Shown: piece by piece, positions 11,578-23,251 of the stretch
Numbering within the stretch: position 1 is the stretch's first letter
Layout of the letters: each line of letters begins with the position of its first letter
Assembly (NCBI GenBank): GCA_936432065.2
Contig: OW386293.2
Span: 30,578,234-30,642,233 of the forward strand
Reading direction: 5' to 3'
Length of the DNA: 64,000 nt
Source: Rutpela maculata
Taxonomy: Eukaryota > Arthropoda > Insecta > Coleoptera > Cerambycidae
Notes under the pieces: model-generated
What the model saw: the letters and a program-made list of their open reading frames with translations, nothing else
The model's database searches: none
Told to the model about the DNA's origin: nothing
Translations under genes and position numbers: made by a program

Positions 11578-11775
11578 AAAACGTGTAACGATATTCTTTC
11601 TCTTATTACCACTTGTATTACATTGTAGAATGTATGGTCATTGTGCGAATTGTGCGTGGATTATCTACTTAAAAAATATTTAAGATAAATAAGCAATCTA
11701 AGTTTCATTGTAAAATGGAATGAATTTTATGTGGCGTAGTAATAGAGGAAAACGATAAACTTGTGCACAAGCCAT

Positions 11776-11956
11776 GGAAACAGAGTTTAGAGACTATAAT
11801 TAGGAAATAGGAAATTAAAAAAGACTTAATTTAGGATGTTTTTTTCTTTTTTGTTACCTAATTTAGGAAACAGAGTTTAGAGACTATAATTAGGAAATAG
11901 GAAATTAAAAGAGACTTAATTTAGGATGTTTTTTCTTTTTTGTTACCTAATTTAGG
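11776..11956. repeat. tandem duplication, 90 bp unit x 2
   Basis: The unit beginning GGAAACAGAGTTTAG at 11776 repeats at 11866 with only one or two differences. There are two copies with no spacers. Confidence 0.9.
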
Positions 11957-11980
11957 CGAAAATAACACGTTTACTCAATT

Positions 11981-12282
11981 CACAGGTCTACAAAAAAAAA
12001 AAAAAAATTCTTCTCCGAGGACTAAACCTATCATGCCTTAAGTATTTTTGTGTGCTGAATCCGAATTTTCAATTAAAAATTTTTTCTACCGCGTAGTTTT
12101 CGAGTAAATTCCGGTTTTTATTGTCAAAAAAAAACGTATTTTGACGATAAAAACCGGGATTTACTCGAAATCTGCGCGGTAAAAATTTTTTTTAATTGAA
12201 AATTCGGATTCAGCATACAAAAATACATAAGAAATGATAGATTTAGTCATTGGAACAGAATTTCTTTTTTTGTAGACCTGTG
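11981..12282. mobile_element. palindromic MITE, CACAGGTCTACA family, copy A
   Basis: Ends are CACAGGTCTACAAAAA and its complement. Almost the whole 302 bp folds back on itself, with a centre near 12130. The internal arm motif 'ctgaatccgaattttcaatt' is also in copies B and C. Non-coding. Confidence 0.8.
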
Positions 12283-12300
12283 TACAAAGTGCACCTGTGC

Positions 12301-12569
12301 CACAGATCTACAAGAAAAAAGTTCTGTTCCAAGGACTAAACTTATCATTCCTTATGTATTTTCATGTGCTGAATCCGAATTTTCAATTTAAAATTTTTTT
12401 TACCGCGTAGATTTCGAGTAAATCCCGGTTTTTATCGTCAAAATACGATTTTTTGATAATGTTTGACGTTTGCTCGAAATCTAAGTGGAAAATTTGGATT
12501 CAGCATACAAAAATACTTAAGGCATGATAGATTTAGTCCTTGGAGTAGATTTTTTTTTGTCGACCTGTG
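12301..12569. mobile_element. palindromic MITE, CACAGGTCTACA family, copy B
   Basis: Lies 18 bp after copy A with the same ends and arms, slightly diverged. Tandem placement of this family is also hinted at by a partial end just before copy C at 35.6 kb. Confidence 0.8.
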
Positions 12570-13124
12570 TTATTGTGTGGATCTAGGGTAAAAATGCAAT
12601 GCATGGGAGTTTCGGATAGGGACTCTGATAGAGGAAATGTCGGATACAAATATTAAGATTGCCACGTGCTTTAAGAAACTGTCTTTTTTATTTAGCTCCA
12701 ATAATAACGCAAAAAAAGGAAAACTCGATAGTTTACTTTTTATCAAAACACTCCAAAATTGTTACTTTTTCTATACTTCTGTTTATGGGATTTTATTAAC
12801 CCCCTAGTTGCGCAACATTTTTTCCATTTTACTATAATATTATTTTTCACCGTTTCCGAGATCCCAATGCAATGCATACTCCATTTAAGATTTTTAATTC
12901 CTTTTTGCCTTCAACCTTAGTTCTTAATGTGTCACTGGAAAAAATAAGTTATCCTTTCAGATCCTAAAACGTGATAAAACAGTCCTAAACATAAAAAAAT
13001 AATAATGAAAAGTTCCTTTACACACAATACATAATCATTATTATTCTAAGTACGGCGCGCGCACGCTTCGACAATTCCTCCATACTAAAAAATTCGTAAC
13101 TAGCAAACTATTGCTAATAATGAA
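12570..13124. other. stretch inside the composite, no gene
   Basis: AT-rich, no coding potential and no repeat family recognised. Confidence 0.4.
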
Positions 13125-14049
13125 AATATTTTTTTTCTAAAAACTTTTTTAGTCTATTGACTTAATTTTCTTCACAGCATGTTACACAAAATTTTCAAAA
13201 ACAAAAAATTTCCTCGCTTAGTGAAAATTTGATGGCGTATTCTCTAAACTTTCAGGGTCATCTACGTTTTTGGCATGTTTACATTTGTTTTATTAGCAAT
13301 TCTGTGGAGAGAGAGAGAAGCGCTTAAGTGTGTTTTTATAACAAAAAAAAGTTCACATCGATAGCTCAATTCATTTTTGAGATATGGCAATGGATGTACA
13401 AAAAAACATGATTTAAAAAAAAATTTAATTTTACACTTTTTTTTAAATAAGAATATCTGTGACCACTCAAAAATGTCGTATTTTGTGTTTTTATATGTAA
13501 AATGATGTTGTTGGTAATACCCACTGAGTCTGATCTTGTTCTAAGCTCATAAAAAAAAACGACACAATTTTACCTCTTTTTCGCTCCCCTATAGGAATAA
13601 AAAGTAATGTTAAATCCAAGTTTACAACCTCGGCAGACCTCCGGGTCTTGGTCAAAAATCCAAAAAACTGCGAGATTTTGGTATTTTTTCAGTTTTTGTC
13701 GATTTTAAAACCTACTACTTTTTTGGTAAACATTATATTTAAAAAAAATAAACTTTTGTTACAAATTGGTGCCAGAGCGGACTCTATAGATCAAATAGTA
13801 TCCGACATTTTTAACAATTTTTAACTTAAAAATCTGTGAAATACGTACTACTACTATCACTAGGTTCAGAAAATTCATTTTACCTCGAACCCAAGCCCCA
13901 AATGGGGTCAGAGGAGACCAAAAAATAACCCCCCCCCAATATATAGTACTATTATATTGAATGGATGGGAAAAAAGAAAGGAATATTTAAAAATATATAT
14001 ATGAAAAAAGTCAGTTATAAACAGATCTTATACTTTTTAAACAACTTTA

Positions 14050-14433
14050 GCTCTCTTGGACGGTCCGGGAGTGTCGTCTGTGTCGCTGTTCTATCTTATT
14101 TCCTTTTCTTCTTCTTTTTGAACTCAGAAGAGATTATCCAAGGCCTCTTCTATGAGGTCGTTATACAGCATCTTGGGTTGGAGGCAATCTAGCAAGATTG
14201 AAATTAATTTGTGCTCGCAAACAACTAGAAGCGAAAATCATTTAGATTCTGGCTTGAATGTTTGCCTCCATGATCACCTCGCCTGCTTCAGCAATTTGCT
14301 CAGGTGTAGCATTTGATTTATAAAATACAGTAATCTTATCCTCAAGTTCTGGATGTTTTTTGATTATAGCAAATAATTTCATTTTTCCTTGCACACTCCC
14401 CAGACTTCGAAGAAGAATCAGACGACGAGGCAT
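14050..14433 (-). pseudogene. fragment of a CXC / PIN-nuclease-like transposon protein
   Basis: The 63-codon frame at 14242-14433 contains 'QGKMKLF', then 'HPELEDKI' and 'ATPEQIAEAGE'. This order matches the segment that follows the GCD motif in the CXC protein family (compare the minus-strand copy at 31.3-33.8 kb with its 'ASHEEIVDVGE'). After the stop, another frame shows 'LARLPPTQDAV', the LPPT block expected next. The coding remnant is therefore about 380 bp and broken by stops. It lies in the loop of an inverted-repeat pair (13595-13925 / 14440-15246). The C-terminal cysteine cluster is not visible. Homology is judged by eye from motif order. Confidence 0.6.
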
Positions 14434-14670
14434 TTTTTGCCCTCCTCTGACCCCATTTGAGGCTTGGGTTCATGGTAAATTGAATTTTCTGACCCTAGTT
14501 ATAGTAGTAGTACGTTTTATGTTAAAAATTGTTAAAAATGTCGAAAAATTAAAATTTTGTTGCAAATTTAGTCTACTTTTAAAAAATACTAAATTATTTT
14601 TACCAAAAAAGTAGACCTTAGGTGTCAAAATCGTCAAAAACTGAAAAAGGATAAAAAATATCGCAGTTTT

Positions 14671-15177
14671 ACTTCCACATCCAGTGGAAGTATAGTAACG
14701 ACAAAAAAATTTTTTAAAATTTTTATTGTTCAAATAGGCTTAGAATGTCATGAAACGTCGAGATTTTAAGTTTGAGCGAAAAAAATTTTCTGTCTGTCCG
14801 TCTGTAACTTTTTTGTGCGCACGTTTGCTCTGGAAACGTTTAAGATATTGTCTTGAAATTTGGTACACATATATACTTTAACGAGATCTGGAACTAGATT
14901 ATATTTTCATCTTGTTCCGTCATTAAGATTTATTACTAAATTGCTCCGTTGGGGGGTAAAATGGGGTAAATTTGGGGTAAATATTACCTATTTACAAGCA
15001 GGTAAGAGTCTATAAAATTGGTATTTAGTATATACAAGAGAAGCTGAGCTCTCAAAAAAACAAGAACCAGAAACCTCAAAATATTTTTTTACTTCATCCA
15101 CCTCCCTATCACCACTCACTTGTGAGTGACTTGGATAGAAAATCTGGATGTGGGAGTAGTGATTCCTTGGGCAGCGG
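14671..15177 (+). mobile_element. dispersed element A, copy 2
   Basis: Starts ACTTCCACATCCAGTGGAAG, a perfect 7-8 bp hairpin, and ends GGGCAGCGG. It is flanked by TTTT on both sides and interrupts the right arm of an inverted repeat, whose partner at 13.65 kb lacks it. Shorter than the other copies because of an internal deletion. Confidence 0.75.
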
Positions 15178-15296
15178 TTTTTTAGATTTTTGACCAAGAT
15201 CCGGAGGTCGGCCGAGGTCGTAAACTTGAGTTTAACATTAATTTTTAATCCTATACAACATATTAAGAAAGCATAAATACCTGATTTAACGTCAGG

Positions 15297-16708
15297 TAAT
15301 CCCTTCTTTTGATGACAAGGTTACTGGGTTATTAGCAGTTTTAGAAAAAGAAATTATTACATTTTTAGATTTAACCTCCCTTCTTACATTTTCTACAAGT
15401 GAATGCCCACGGGTTAGGATTAATCAAAATTGTTGGGCAGTTTTAGAAAAAAAAAAAACTTTCCGCTTCATTCATAATTTACTCATTGCATTGACAGAAT
15501 AGATGCAGTATGTAATAGTATATAGTAGCATGTAGTAAGGGTAGTAGCTTCTGATATTAAATAATTATTTATTGTTCAAATGAAGAATCGTTTCAAAGAG
15601 GCAATATCCGCGAAATATGAATTGTTTACGCTTTTTATGTAAATCCAAACACTCTGAAGGTTATGGGATTTAAAAATGTTCACCTCGATAGCAATTAATT
15701 AAATAGAGTAATGACTATTTATCAAAAAAATATAATGTTTTATTTACGAACAACTGTCCATTCATCATAAACTTGGAAACATAAACAGCCTATAAATATA
15801 CCAAGAAATCGGATCACATACACAAGATAAAAATAATTTACCTTGGTTATAGTAGCTAACCATGATTTTTGACTAATTAAACATCCACGAGAACTGTCAC
15901 GTTAATTAACACATTTCACCAGTCCCGTCAGTCAAAGAGAACACGCTGCACGCGTTGAAGACTGGCCGGGCGTCTCGCTAGGCGTCCCGAAGCGTCTTCC
16001 GGAAACACTGCTGGCTTTAACTATCCGTTTGGCGAAAAAGGTTTTGCCGATGCGGAGCCGTGATCTAACTGATATAAACGTTGGGTAGTGCGAAAACTCG
16101 CGCACACACATCGGTGTATGTTTGGTGGGTAGGCGATTTTTCAAACTTCGAGTTTGTTTATTATCACCTGTATATTTTTATTTGGTGTAGATATTTTTCA
16201 TTTTTAGACTTATAGTACAGTCGAATTGATTTAATTTAATTTTTTTCGGCGACAACATTCCACCTGAAATTTTATTGTTGATTCTTATGTATTATGGCCT
16301 CCTGATTATGAAAAAAATATTTGTGCCCAAAAATTCCTTGTGTGTCAAAAGTTATATGCACTATTTGATGCGCTTTCACGGATTTTCAAATTATCTGCTT
16401 AATATATCTTGTTCTGGTAATCGGATGGGAATTTTAACAAGACTGGCTTATTTGAAATAAAATTCTTAAAAAAATATAGACCTGTCCGATATGTATTGGT
16501 CAATCCGCCATCTTGGAAAAAAATAGAGAACACCAAATATAGCCGGACAATTCAAAATTGAATATCTGTTCTATAAGAAGGAGTAATTTCATCAAAGTTG
16601 GCAGAAATAAAACTCATTTATGGTAAAATATAATGCACCAGTCCCGGACACCGTGTGTCAAATAGAACGGTCAAAGATGGCGGATGAAATAGAATTTCTA
16701 ATTCTTCG
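15297..16708. other. stretch with a GC/CpG-richer patch, no supported gene
   Basis: Mostly AT-rich. A patch at about 15935-16130 is clearly richer in CpG than its surroundings. The frame through it (15932-16144, minus) matches nothing I know. Confidence 0.35.
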
Positions 16709-17425
16709 TCAATTATCAAGGAGGCATTGCACGTCTCTTTTTTCTTTTCGATTGTACCTTATTTTATGGACTTTTAGGGGACAGAGTTCATTTTTCTTTA
16801 ATTTTCCAAAACGTGCGTTTTTTTTTATATTAGAGCTTAGTAGTTGTGATAAATTAAAAGGCAGGCATATGTTGGTTTTGCATATTTTTTCGACAAATTT
16901 GTTAATTGTTTCCGATTTTAATTCGCAGTTAAGAAGTGCGTGCTCCGCATCTCCTAATTTACCACAATCACAATGCGGGCTATCTTTAAATTTAATTTTG
17001 TGTAAGTACGTTGGAACCAGAACGTGACTGAATCTTAATCTACATATATTTTTTATGCTGTTTTTATTAAATTTGAACCATGGCGTTTTGGATATGGTTG
17101 GTTGGATGTTTTTGTAGTATATTCCTTTTACTTGTTGCCCATAAGTGTTTTTCCATTCGTTGGTAAATGCTTTTTTTATAGTGGGGAATATATCTTCATG
17201 AGTGTATAGATAATCTAAGGTGGTTTCATTTGATAGAGCTTCTTTTGCTAGCATATCAACTTGTTCATTGTTGACAATACTGCAGTGTCCTTTCACATTT
17301 TTTGAGGCATCCTGTAAACTTTTTATTAACTTAACAACATTGTTTATTAAGATGCTATTGATTTGAAAACCGAAAACAATCAAGTTATAATAGTTGGTGA
17401 AGACCTTTTGGTTATAATGACTCAA
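16709..17425 (-). pseudogene. LINE RNase H and C-terminal zinc-knuckle region, remnant
   Basis: A 238-residue frame with the end of a LINE ORF2. 'GHCSIVNNEQVDMLAKEA' corresponds to the RNase H motif GHxGIxGNExADxLAK, followed by 'RLRFSHVLVPTYLHKI' and 'CDCGKLGDAEHALLNC', the usual CxC-x-H-x-C domain at the end of RNase H-bearing Jockey or I-type LINEs. Some catalytic-motif positions are changed and the RT is missing. The upstream part may continue, degraded, to about 17740, where a mariner-like element begins. It is not the same family as the LINEs at 40-45 kb and 49-51 kb, which lack RNase H in view. Confidence 0.75.
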
Positions 17426-17744
17426 CTAGTATGGAATCATCATACAAAAATCTATTTTTACAAACCTAAGATTAATGAAATAATTGACAAACATTATGAT
17501 GGAAATAGAATTGTCTGCAATTCCATCTACTGAAGAGGTAACAGAAACACTGTTTAAAAGTATATTTCCATGTCCAAAAATGGTTAGGTTCTGAGAAAGA
17601 TCCGTTACAATTCGGGTGACAAAACTGAGAATGATGTCATGAGTGAAAGTAAGTAATGCTTTTCCTAGAAATTTACTAAGTGACTTTTTCTTATAAATGT
17701 AAGAAAGGCTGTAAAAATAATCAGTGTAGCTGTAGAAAACTGAA

Positions 17745-19504
17745 TGTGTGTCCCAGGATAGATGTAACAAGAGGTGTAATGGACCAACAATTTTGGAATT
17801 TTGGAATGGTATTTGGGGATTGAGTCCTGCTTGTTGTAAAACTAAAGTATACCAAAAATGACTTGATTTGGTGTTTTACAGGGTGTTTTATAAGCAAAGT
17901 TGTAAAAATCACCACTAATAAAGTACCTTTATTTTTCAAAATATGAAAAAATTCCACTAAGAAAAGTTATTTAGAATGAAATTTTATCCTCTATACCAAA
18001 TTTCAGGAATATAAAATTATTTTTTTGAAACTTCCCATTTTTGCGAGTATGATCTAATGGTACGGAGTTTACGGCATTTGTAATTCTCTGCTTCAATACT
18101 GCTACATCGTTAGGAAGTGGTTCAGCGTAATCCAACTGCTGCAAAAAAGAAATCCAATATTGATAGGTCTGGGGATCTCGCCGGCCACTTGATCGGTCCA
18201 TTCCTGGCAATCCAATTTTCTCCAAACTTTAAATTCAACCACCGATTAACCATTTCTGTGGAGTGGCCAGGGCAATCAAATGATGAAATGAAAATGAACT
18301 AAAGGCATATCTCTTAAAATATTTAAATGTTCTTCAGAAAATCTTTCAAGAAGCTGTAAATAAGTGTGCTGGTTTAACCTTCCCTCAATAAAATAAGGTC
18401 CAATAACTCCAACGTGATAAGAAATGGCACACCACACATTCACTTTTTATAATATTGTCTTCTACAATGAATTTTAAAATTTTGATTTTCAGAAGCCCAA
18501 AACCGACAATTCTGAGATGAAGCAACACCATTGGTTGTAAAGGTGGATTCATCCGAGAAAATTATGAAATGATGAAAAAATCTCTCTTCCATGATTTTTT
18601 CTCCAATGGTCAAACAAAAATCCAACCTACGGCCGTCATCTCCCTCTTCAAGCGTATGTTTATAATTTGCTTTATATGCCCTAATTTTCTTTGCCTTGTA
18701 AATAGCTGATCTCTCTCTTAGTGGCATCCTAGGATTTTCTATAACAGAGGCATGAGCTATATAGCCCCAACATTGTCTTCATCGTATGCTTCTATTTTTT
18801 TTCTTTTCATGTTAAGAACACTACCAGTAGCCAGAAACGTTTTAATTATTCTCATAGCCTGAGTACGCGACAAAGCAGTGTTTGGAAATTTCAAATTAAA
18901 TGGGCTTACCACTTAGCAAGTTTTCACCGTCAATTCCGTAGCATTGCACAATATAAATTTTTTCACGCACTGTGAGTACCATTTTCACTTAATTTTTTAT
19001 GCTTGGTTCGTTAATTTGTAACAGAAATTAAGGATAATATTGACTACGTTTGACAGATATGTCAATAATAAATGATAAATGTGTATCCACTGCTTTTCTC
19101 ATAGCCTACTTTTAGCTTCTATATAACTTTAAATATTAATTCATAAAAATAATTTCTATGCAGTTTTAATTGAATGGTTCAAAATAAAATACTAATTTAT
19201 TGAAAAAATGGGAAGTTTCAAAAAAATAATTTTATATTCCTGAACTTTGGTAAAGAGGTATAAAATTGCATTCTAAATAACTGTTCTTAGTGGAATTTTT
19301 TCATATTTTGAAAAATAAAGGTACTTTATTAGTGGTGATTTTTACAACTTTGCTTATAAAACACCCTGTAGAACACCAAATCAAGTCATTTTTGGTATAC
19401 TTTAGTTTTACAACAAGCAGGACTCAATCCCCAAATACCATTCCAAAATTCCAAAATTTTTGGTCCATTACACCTCTTGTTACATCTATCCTGGGACACA
19501 CCGT
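17745..19504 (-). mobile_element. mariner-like element 1 with about 300 bp TIRs
   Basis: Inverted arms at 17746-18042 and 19204-19502 begin GTGTGTCCCAGGATAG. The arms are close to 90% alike by eye. The transposase gene runs on the minus strand between and slightly into the arms. No TA duplication could be read. Confidence 0.8.
17971..18982 (-). pseudogene. mariner-like transposase 1, broken
   Basis: Starts at an ATG at 18982 with a short HTH-type N-terminus ('MVLTVREKIYIVQCYG'). Segments follow in several frames: 'RTQAMRIIKTFLATGSV', 'DDGRRLDFC', the first catalytic aspartate in 'FSDESTFT', a 'NCRFWASEN' motif, a middle block with 'FDCPGHST', and the last aspartate in 'PARSPDLSILDF', ending with 'EPLPNDVAVLKQRI'. 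This order is that of Tc1/mariner cut-and-paste transposases. At least three frameshifts or stops break it, so it is inactive. In intact members the protein is about 330-350 residues. Confidence 0.8.
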
Positions 19505-20300
19505 ATAATGTTCTATTCTATTGTAAAGGAAATAATGGTGCCAATGCTTCTTCTACCATTGATGAATCGGCTATCGATGAGGAATGCGGTGAAATTATGG
19601 CATATGACGGTAATGAAACTATATAGTATATTTCCTTTTGTTTCGATGAAAACTGGCTGAAAAAAAGGAGGGTCAAACAAAATACATTTTTGAAAATTGT
19701 AAAAATGCACTTTTTTAGAGAATAAAAAAAACGCTCTTTTTTGAAAATTTAAAAAAAAATGAACTCTGATATTGGTCATCTCGAACGATTTTTTGACTCG
19801 GCTGCGCCTCGATCACCAATGTAGCATTTCGCACCCTAGATACAAAAATAACTATTTTCTACCACCAAAATAGTTACCAAGAAATATATGTATAGGTATA
19901 TTAAAATATAAACAATATACTTTACGCACTAGTTATGTTTCGCATTACCTTTTATGAGGAATTGTTTATAAGAAAATCAGGTGCATGAAAATTGGTAAAC
20001 GTTAAATATTTTAAGTAATGAAATTAATATGTGACTATTTACTTTTAACAGACATTATCAAAGGTTAATAAAAACTTTAAAAATTCCATTTTAAAATGGC
20101 AATTTTTTAGCTATAACTGCTATTTAGGCCATTGTTTAAATAATGAAATATCAATATTTATCAACTAATCAAATTTTCGTTTCAAATTTGGCACGTATGT
20201 GAAACACTTCCTATTGAAATTGGGTCATATCCTCATACAGGGCGATCACCAGAACCATGTAAACTGTCATGTGTTGTATATAGTGTGTTATGTTATAATT
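19505..20300. other. stretch between transposons, no gene
   Basis: A short coding-looking frame around 19550-19640 ('SAIDEECGEIMAYDG') is too short to assign. The remainder is AT-rich. Confidence 0.3.
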
Positions 20301-22659
20301 GAAGAGCTAAGTGGATAAACGTGTTATGTGACATTTTTGACACAGACAACTATTTTAACTTATAATCTATAATTTCAATAAGTTTTTGAGATAATAAACC
20401 TTTCCTAAATGCGTTTTAATGTTTGAAAAAGGTGTTTTTATATAATTTAATGGATAAAGGTGTCATGATCACATACCACCTTTATCCATTACTGTGCGAT
20501 ATTAAATTGTTTTAATCCAAAACACTTTGCTTTTAAAGTTATGTTATATTGACATTAATGTGGCAAGTTGTGTTAAGTGTTTCTTACTATTATAGTGAAA
20601 ATGGCCAGTCGTAGTAAACTGATATTACAAATGGCAATGAATAAACGATTTCATGAATCATGTAAGATGTTTATAAATTGGCTGATATTTGGAAATAGTG
20701 CTTATAGTGTTTTAATCCATATATTCATTTCGTTCAATTTCGAAATGGTATGAGATGGTACAAGAGTCGAGATGGTACTTGAGTATCTAATTGCTGTAAA
20801 CACATTTATACCTTTTGGCAATTCAGCAGAAATCAGTCACATAGTGGCTATTTCTTCCCAGGCAAGTTTTAATAATGTTTTAAAAACAAAACATCATCAA
20901 TATAAAATGCAATGATAAAATACGAATTTACCAAAGTATTCTAGCAAATTAGTTTGTAAATCAGAAATACTGGAAAGTGATGCTTTGCGGTGTTGATTTT
21001 TGTACAAACAATTTTATGCTGACAAGTAGAAGAGGGCTGGACCGTAGAAATTTTTATGACAAGACCAAAACTGATATCTGGTATGGCTTCTGCCCACCCA
21101 ATATTTTGAAAGAGCATTAAATTGTTTAAGGCAAATCTGGCGAATTCCGAAATTCTTGCGGAAAAAATAATAAGTATGATAATTACGCCAATCAAGTCAA
21201 AGGTCATTTGGGTTTATAAGGTTATTGTTTAAGAATTACAGGATTCGCTATGCTTACATCTATTGGGTTACCTGTGAAAATCCCTGCCTATCCAATAAAA
21301 ATGCTGAAATTACGTCCATGGTATTCAAAATTGTTTAATTGAGATCATGAAATGACTCACATTTTTTCCCAAATGTGATGCTGGAAATAATACTAAAGAA
21401 TACGGAGAAAATTACAAACTAGCTTTCGAACAACAAAAGCGTGACGGAGCAAAAGTTACAGAAGATAGAACGATTTGCTTTCTTACTTTAGATCTTCAGC
21501 AAACCATGCTGCTGCCAAAATTACATCGTACATCGAAAGCATTTTACCTTCGTCAAATGTGGTTTTACAACCTTGGCATATATACATTGAGGAATACTGA
21601 AAAAAAAAAACGTTCTTCTTCACATGGACTGAAGATATGGTCAGCCGTGAAAGCCTAGAAATTGCTAGTTGCTTACACACCTTTTCACAAATTTACCATG
21701 AATATTTCCAAGAAAAGATTGATCACATTATAATATGGCCCGACTCCTGTGGTGGACAAAATAAAAACTTCAATATCATTACACTTTACCAGTTGTTGAT
21801 TTTAAAGAGGGAATTTAAAGTTATCGACCATAAATTTTCGGAGGTGGGACATTCATATTTAGATTCAGATAGAGACTTTGGCAGAGTCGAGAAAATTTTA
21901 AGGAAACATCAAAACATCTACGAGAAATTTTAAGAACTCCCAAAGACGCCATTGTCATAGATATGAAGAATCATTTCAAGAATATCGATGGAATTGCCTC
22001 AAAACTCAATTTGTACAACAGGAAGAAAAACTTGAACAATGAAAAGGTTTATTTTCGTGACGGTATAAAATGGTACCTATGGGTGCTACTTTTACATCAC
22101 TAGACGAAACGACTCCATTTTACAAAGTCGATATTTTAAAGAAAAGGAATATGCATAAGATAAATTCCGACGGTATTGCTCTAACGGTGTTTAATGAAAA
22201 TAAGGGCAGCCTAAGTGTAGGAAAACTGGCCAATCTTAAAGAACAATTACCATTCATAAATGAAGAATACAGGACGTATTATCACAACATACTTGGAAAT
22301 GACCAAACTGTGGCTCAAAACCGTAGAACTGTCCGACTACCTAAAAATTGTACAATGTTTTAATAATAATAAAATATGTTTAATTTCTTACCACTTTTAT
22401 TCACTAATTCCTTATTCATTTCAAAGAAACTATGAACGGATAAAGGTGTTATGTACATTAATTTTTTTAAATTTTCGAAAATAATGACAACTGACAACTT
22501 TAGTTATTTGTCTCTGAAAAGTACATCAAATGTCAATATCATCGCAAAATGCAAGCTATATAGTCGTTATAACAAAAAAGTTCTCGACTAAAAACTTTCG
22601 AGTTAAATTACTCAATAACGTGTTTTTGTGACATAACACCTTTATCCACTTAGCTCTTC
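20301..22659 (+). mobile_element. DNA transposon with GAAGAGCTAAGTGGATAAA termini
   Basis: 31 bp TIRs at 20301-20331 and 22629-22659 differ at about two positions. A subterminal palindrome of the GGATAAAGGTG motif lies at 20449-20495, and one more copy of the motif at about 22440. The element carries a broken transposase-like gene. No target duplication is clear. Confidence 0.75.
20602..22363 (+). pseudogene. transposase-like protein with 'CGGQNKN' / 'GHSYLDSDRDFG' motifs, broken
   Basis: A plausible start at 20602 (MASRSKLILQ...) is followed by degraded sequence. From about 21390 to 21933, in two frames, there is 'FLTLDLQQTMLLPKLHRTS', 'FYLRQMWFYNLGIY', 'IIWPDSCGGQNKN' and 'KFSEVGHSYLDSDRDFGRVEK'. 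This set is known to me from a family of insect and cnidarian transposon proteins annotated as uncharacterised. The spaced D residues (DLQQ, DSCGG, DRDFG) could be a DDE/D triad, which is inference. A C-terminal part follows at 22070-22363. Frameshifts near 21610 and 21935 break it. Confidence 0.65.
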
Positions 22660-23251
22660 TATTCTTTGGAGCAAAAGTTTTTGATTAAGCGAACAAAAAT
22701 TCATAGACGTGCAAGATATCGAAACAGTATATACCGAGTGTAACAGGATCATGGTACATCCTCCTCTCTCCTTAAGTTTTGAAGATAATTGATTAAAATT
22801 TGGAATATCCTATATATATATAATAAGGGTCACTTTTTGAGTGATTTTTTCTTAACTTTCGGTTTCGCCGGAACTTTCTATTTTTAAATGGAATACCCTG
22901 TATATTATTGAATTTTTGAATTCTGCATAATTTTCTGAATCCAACGATACCAAATAAGTGACATTTCAAATTTCAATATTTTTATAACATAATTTTTAGT
23001 TTTCCATTTAAGTGTGCCATGATGGTTCCGATTTATTTTAAATGACCCGTGTAATGCTAGAAAAATTGAAATCTCCTCAAAAATACTAAGTCACGTGATT
23101 TATGAGCAAATAAAGTTCATCAAAATGGCTTTTGGGGCAAAACTAAATTTTTCAAATGGAATCATATTGGTACCGTGGTACCAATTACTATTAATAAGAA
23201 ATTTATTCATATGTCGTATTAAAATGTACGCAAATACAAACGAAATTACAG

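Larger units (their letters stand above)
10231..15296. mobile_element. nested inverted-repeat composite (about 5 kb)
   Basis: The outer ends are inverted copies starting CCTGACGT (10231 onward against 15296 backward) and stay similar for about 50 bp. Inside, 10264-10745 pairs with 13125-13590, and 13595-13925 pairs with 14440-14665 plus 15182-15246. It holds two palindromic MITEs (11981-12569), a 90 bp tandem duplication, two element A copies and a CXC-gene fragment. It could be one large fold-back element or two related elements fused head to tail. Confidence 0.6.

Noticed and set aside
11776..11956. 90 bp direct repeat considered as a CRISPR-like or satellite array
   Set aside because: Only two units without spacers, in an animal genome.
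14470..14733. 87-codon minus frame rich in F, K and N
   Set aside because: Lies in an inverted-repeat arm and the start of element A; low complexity.
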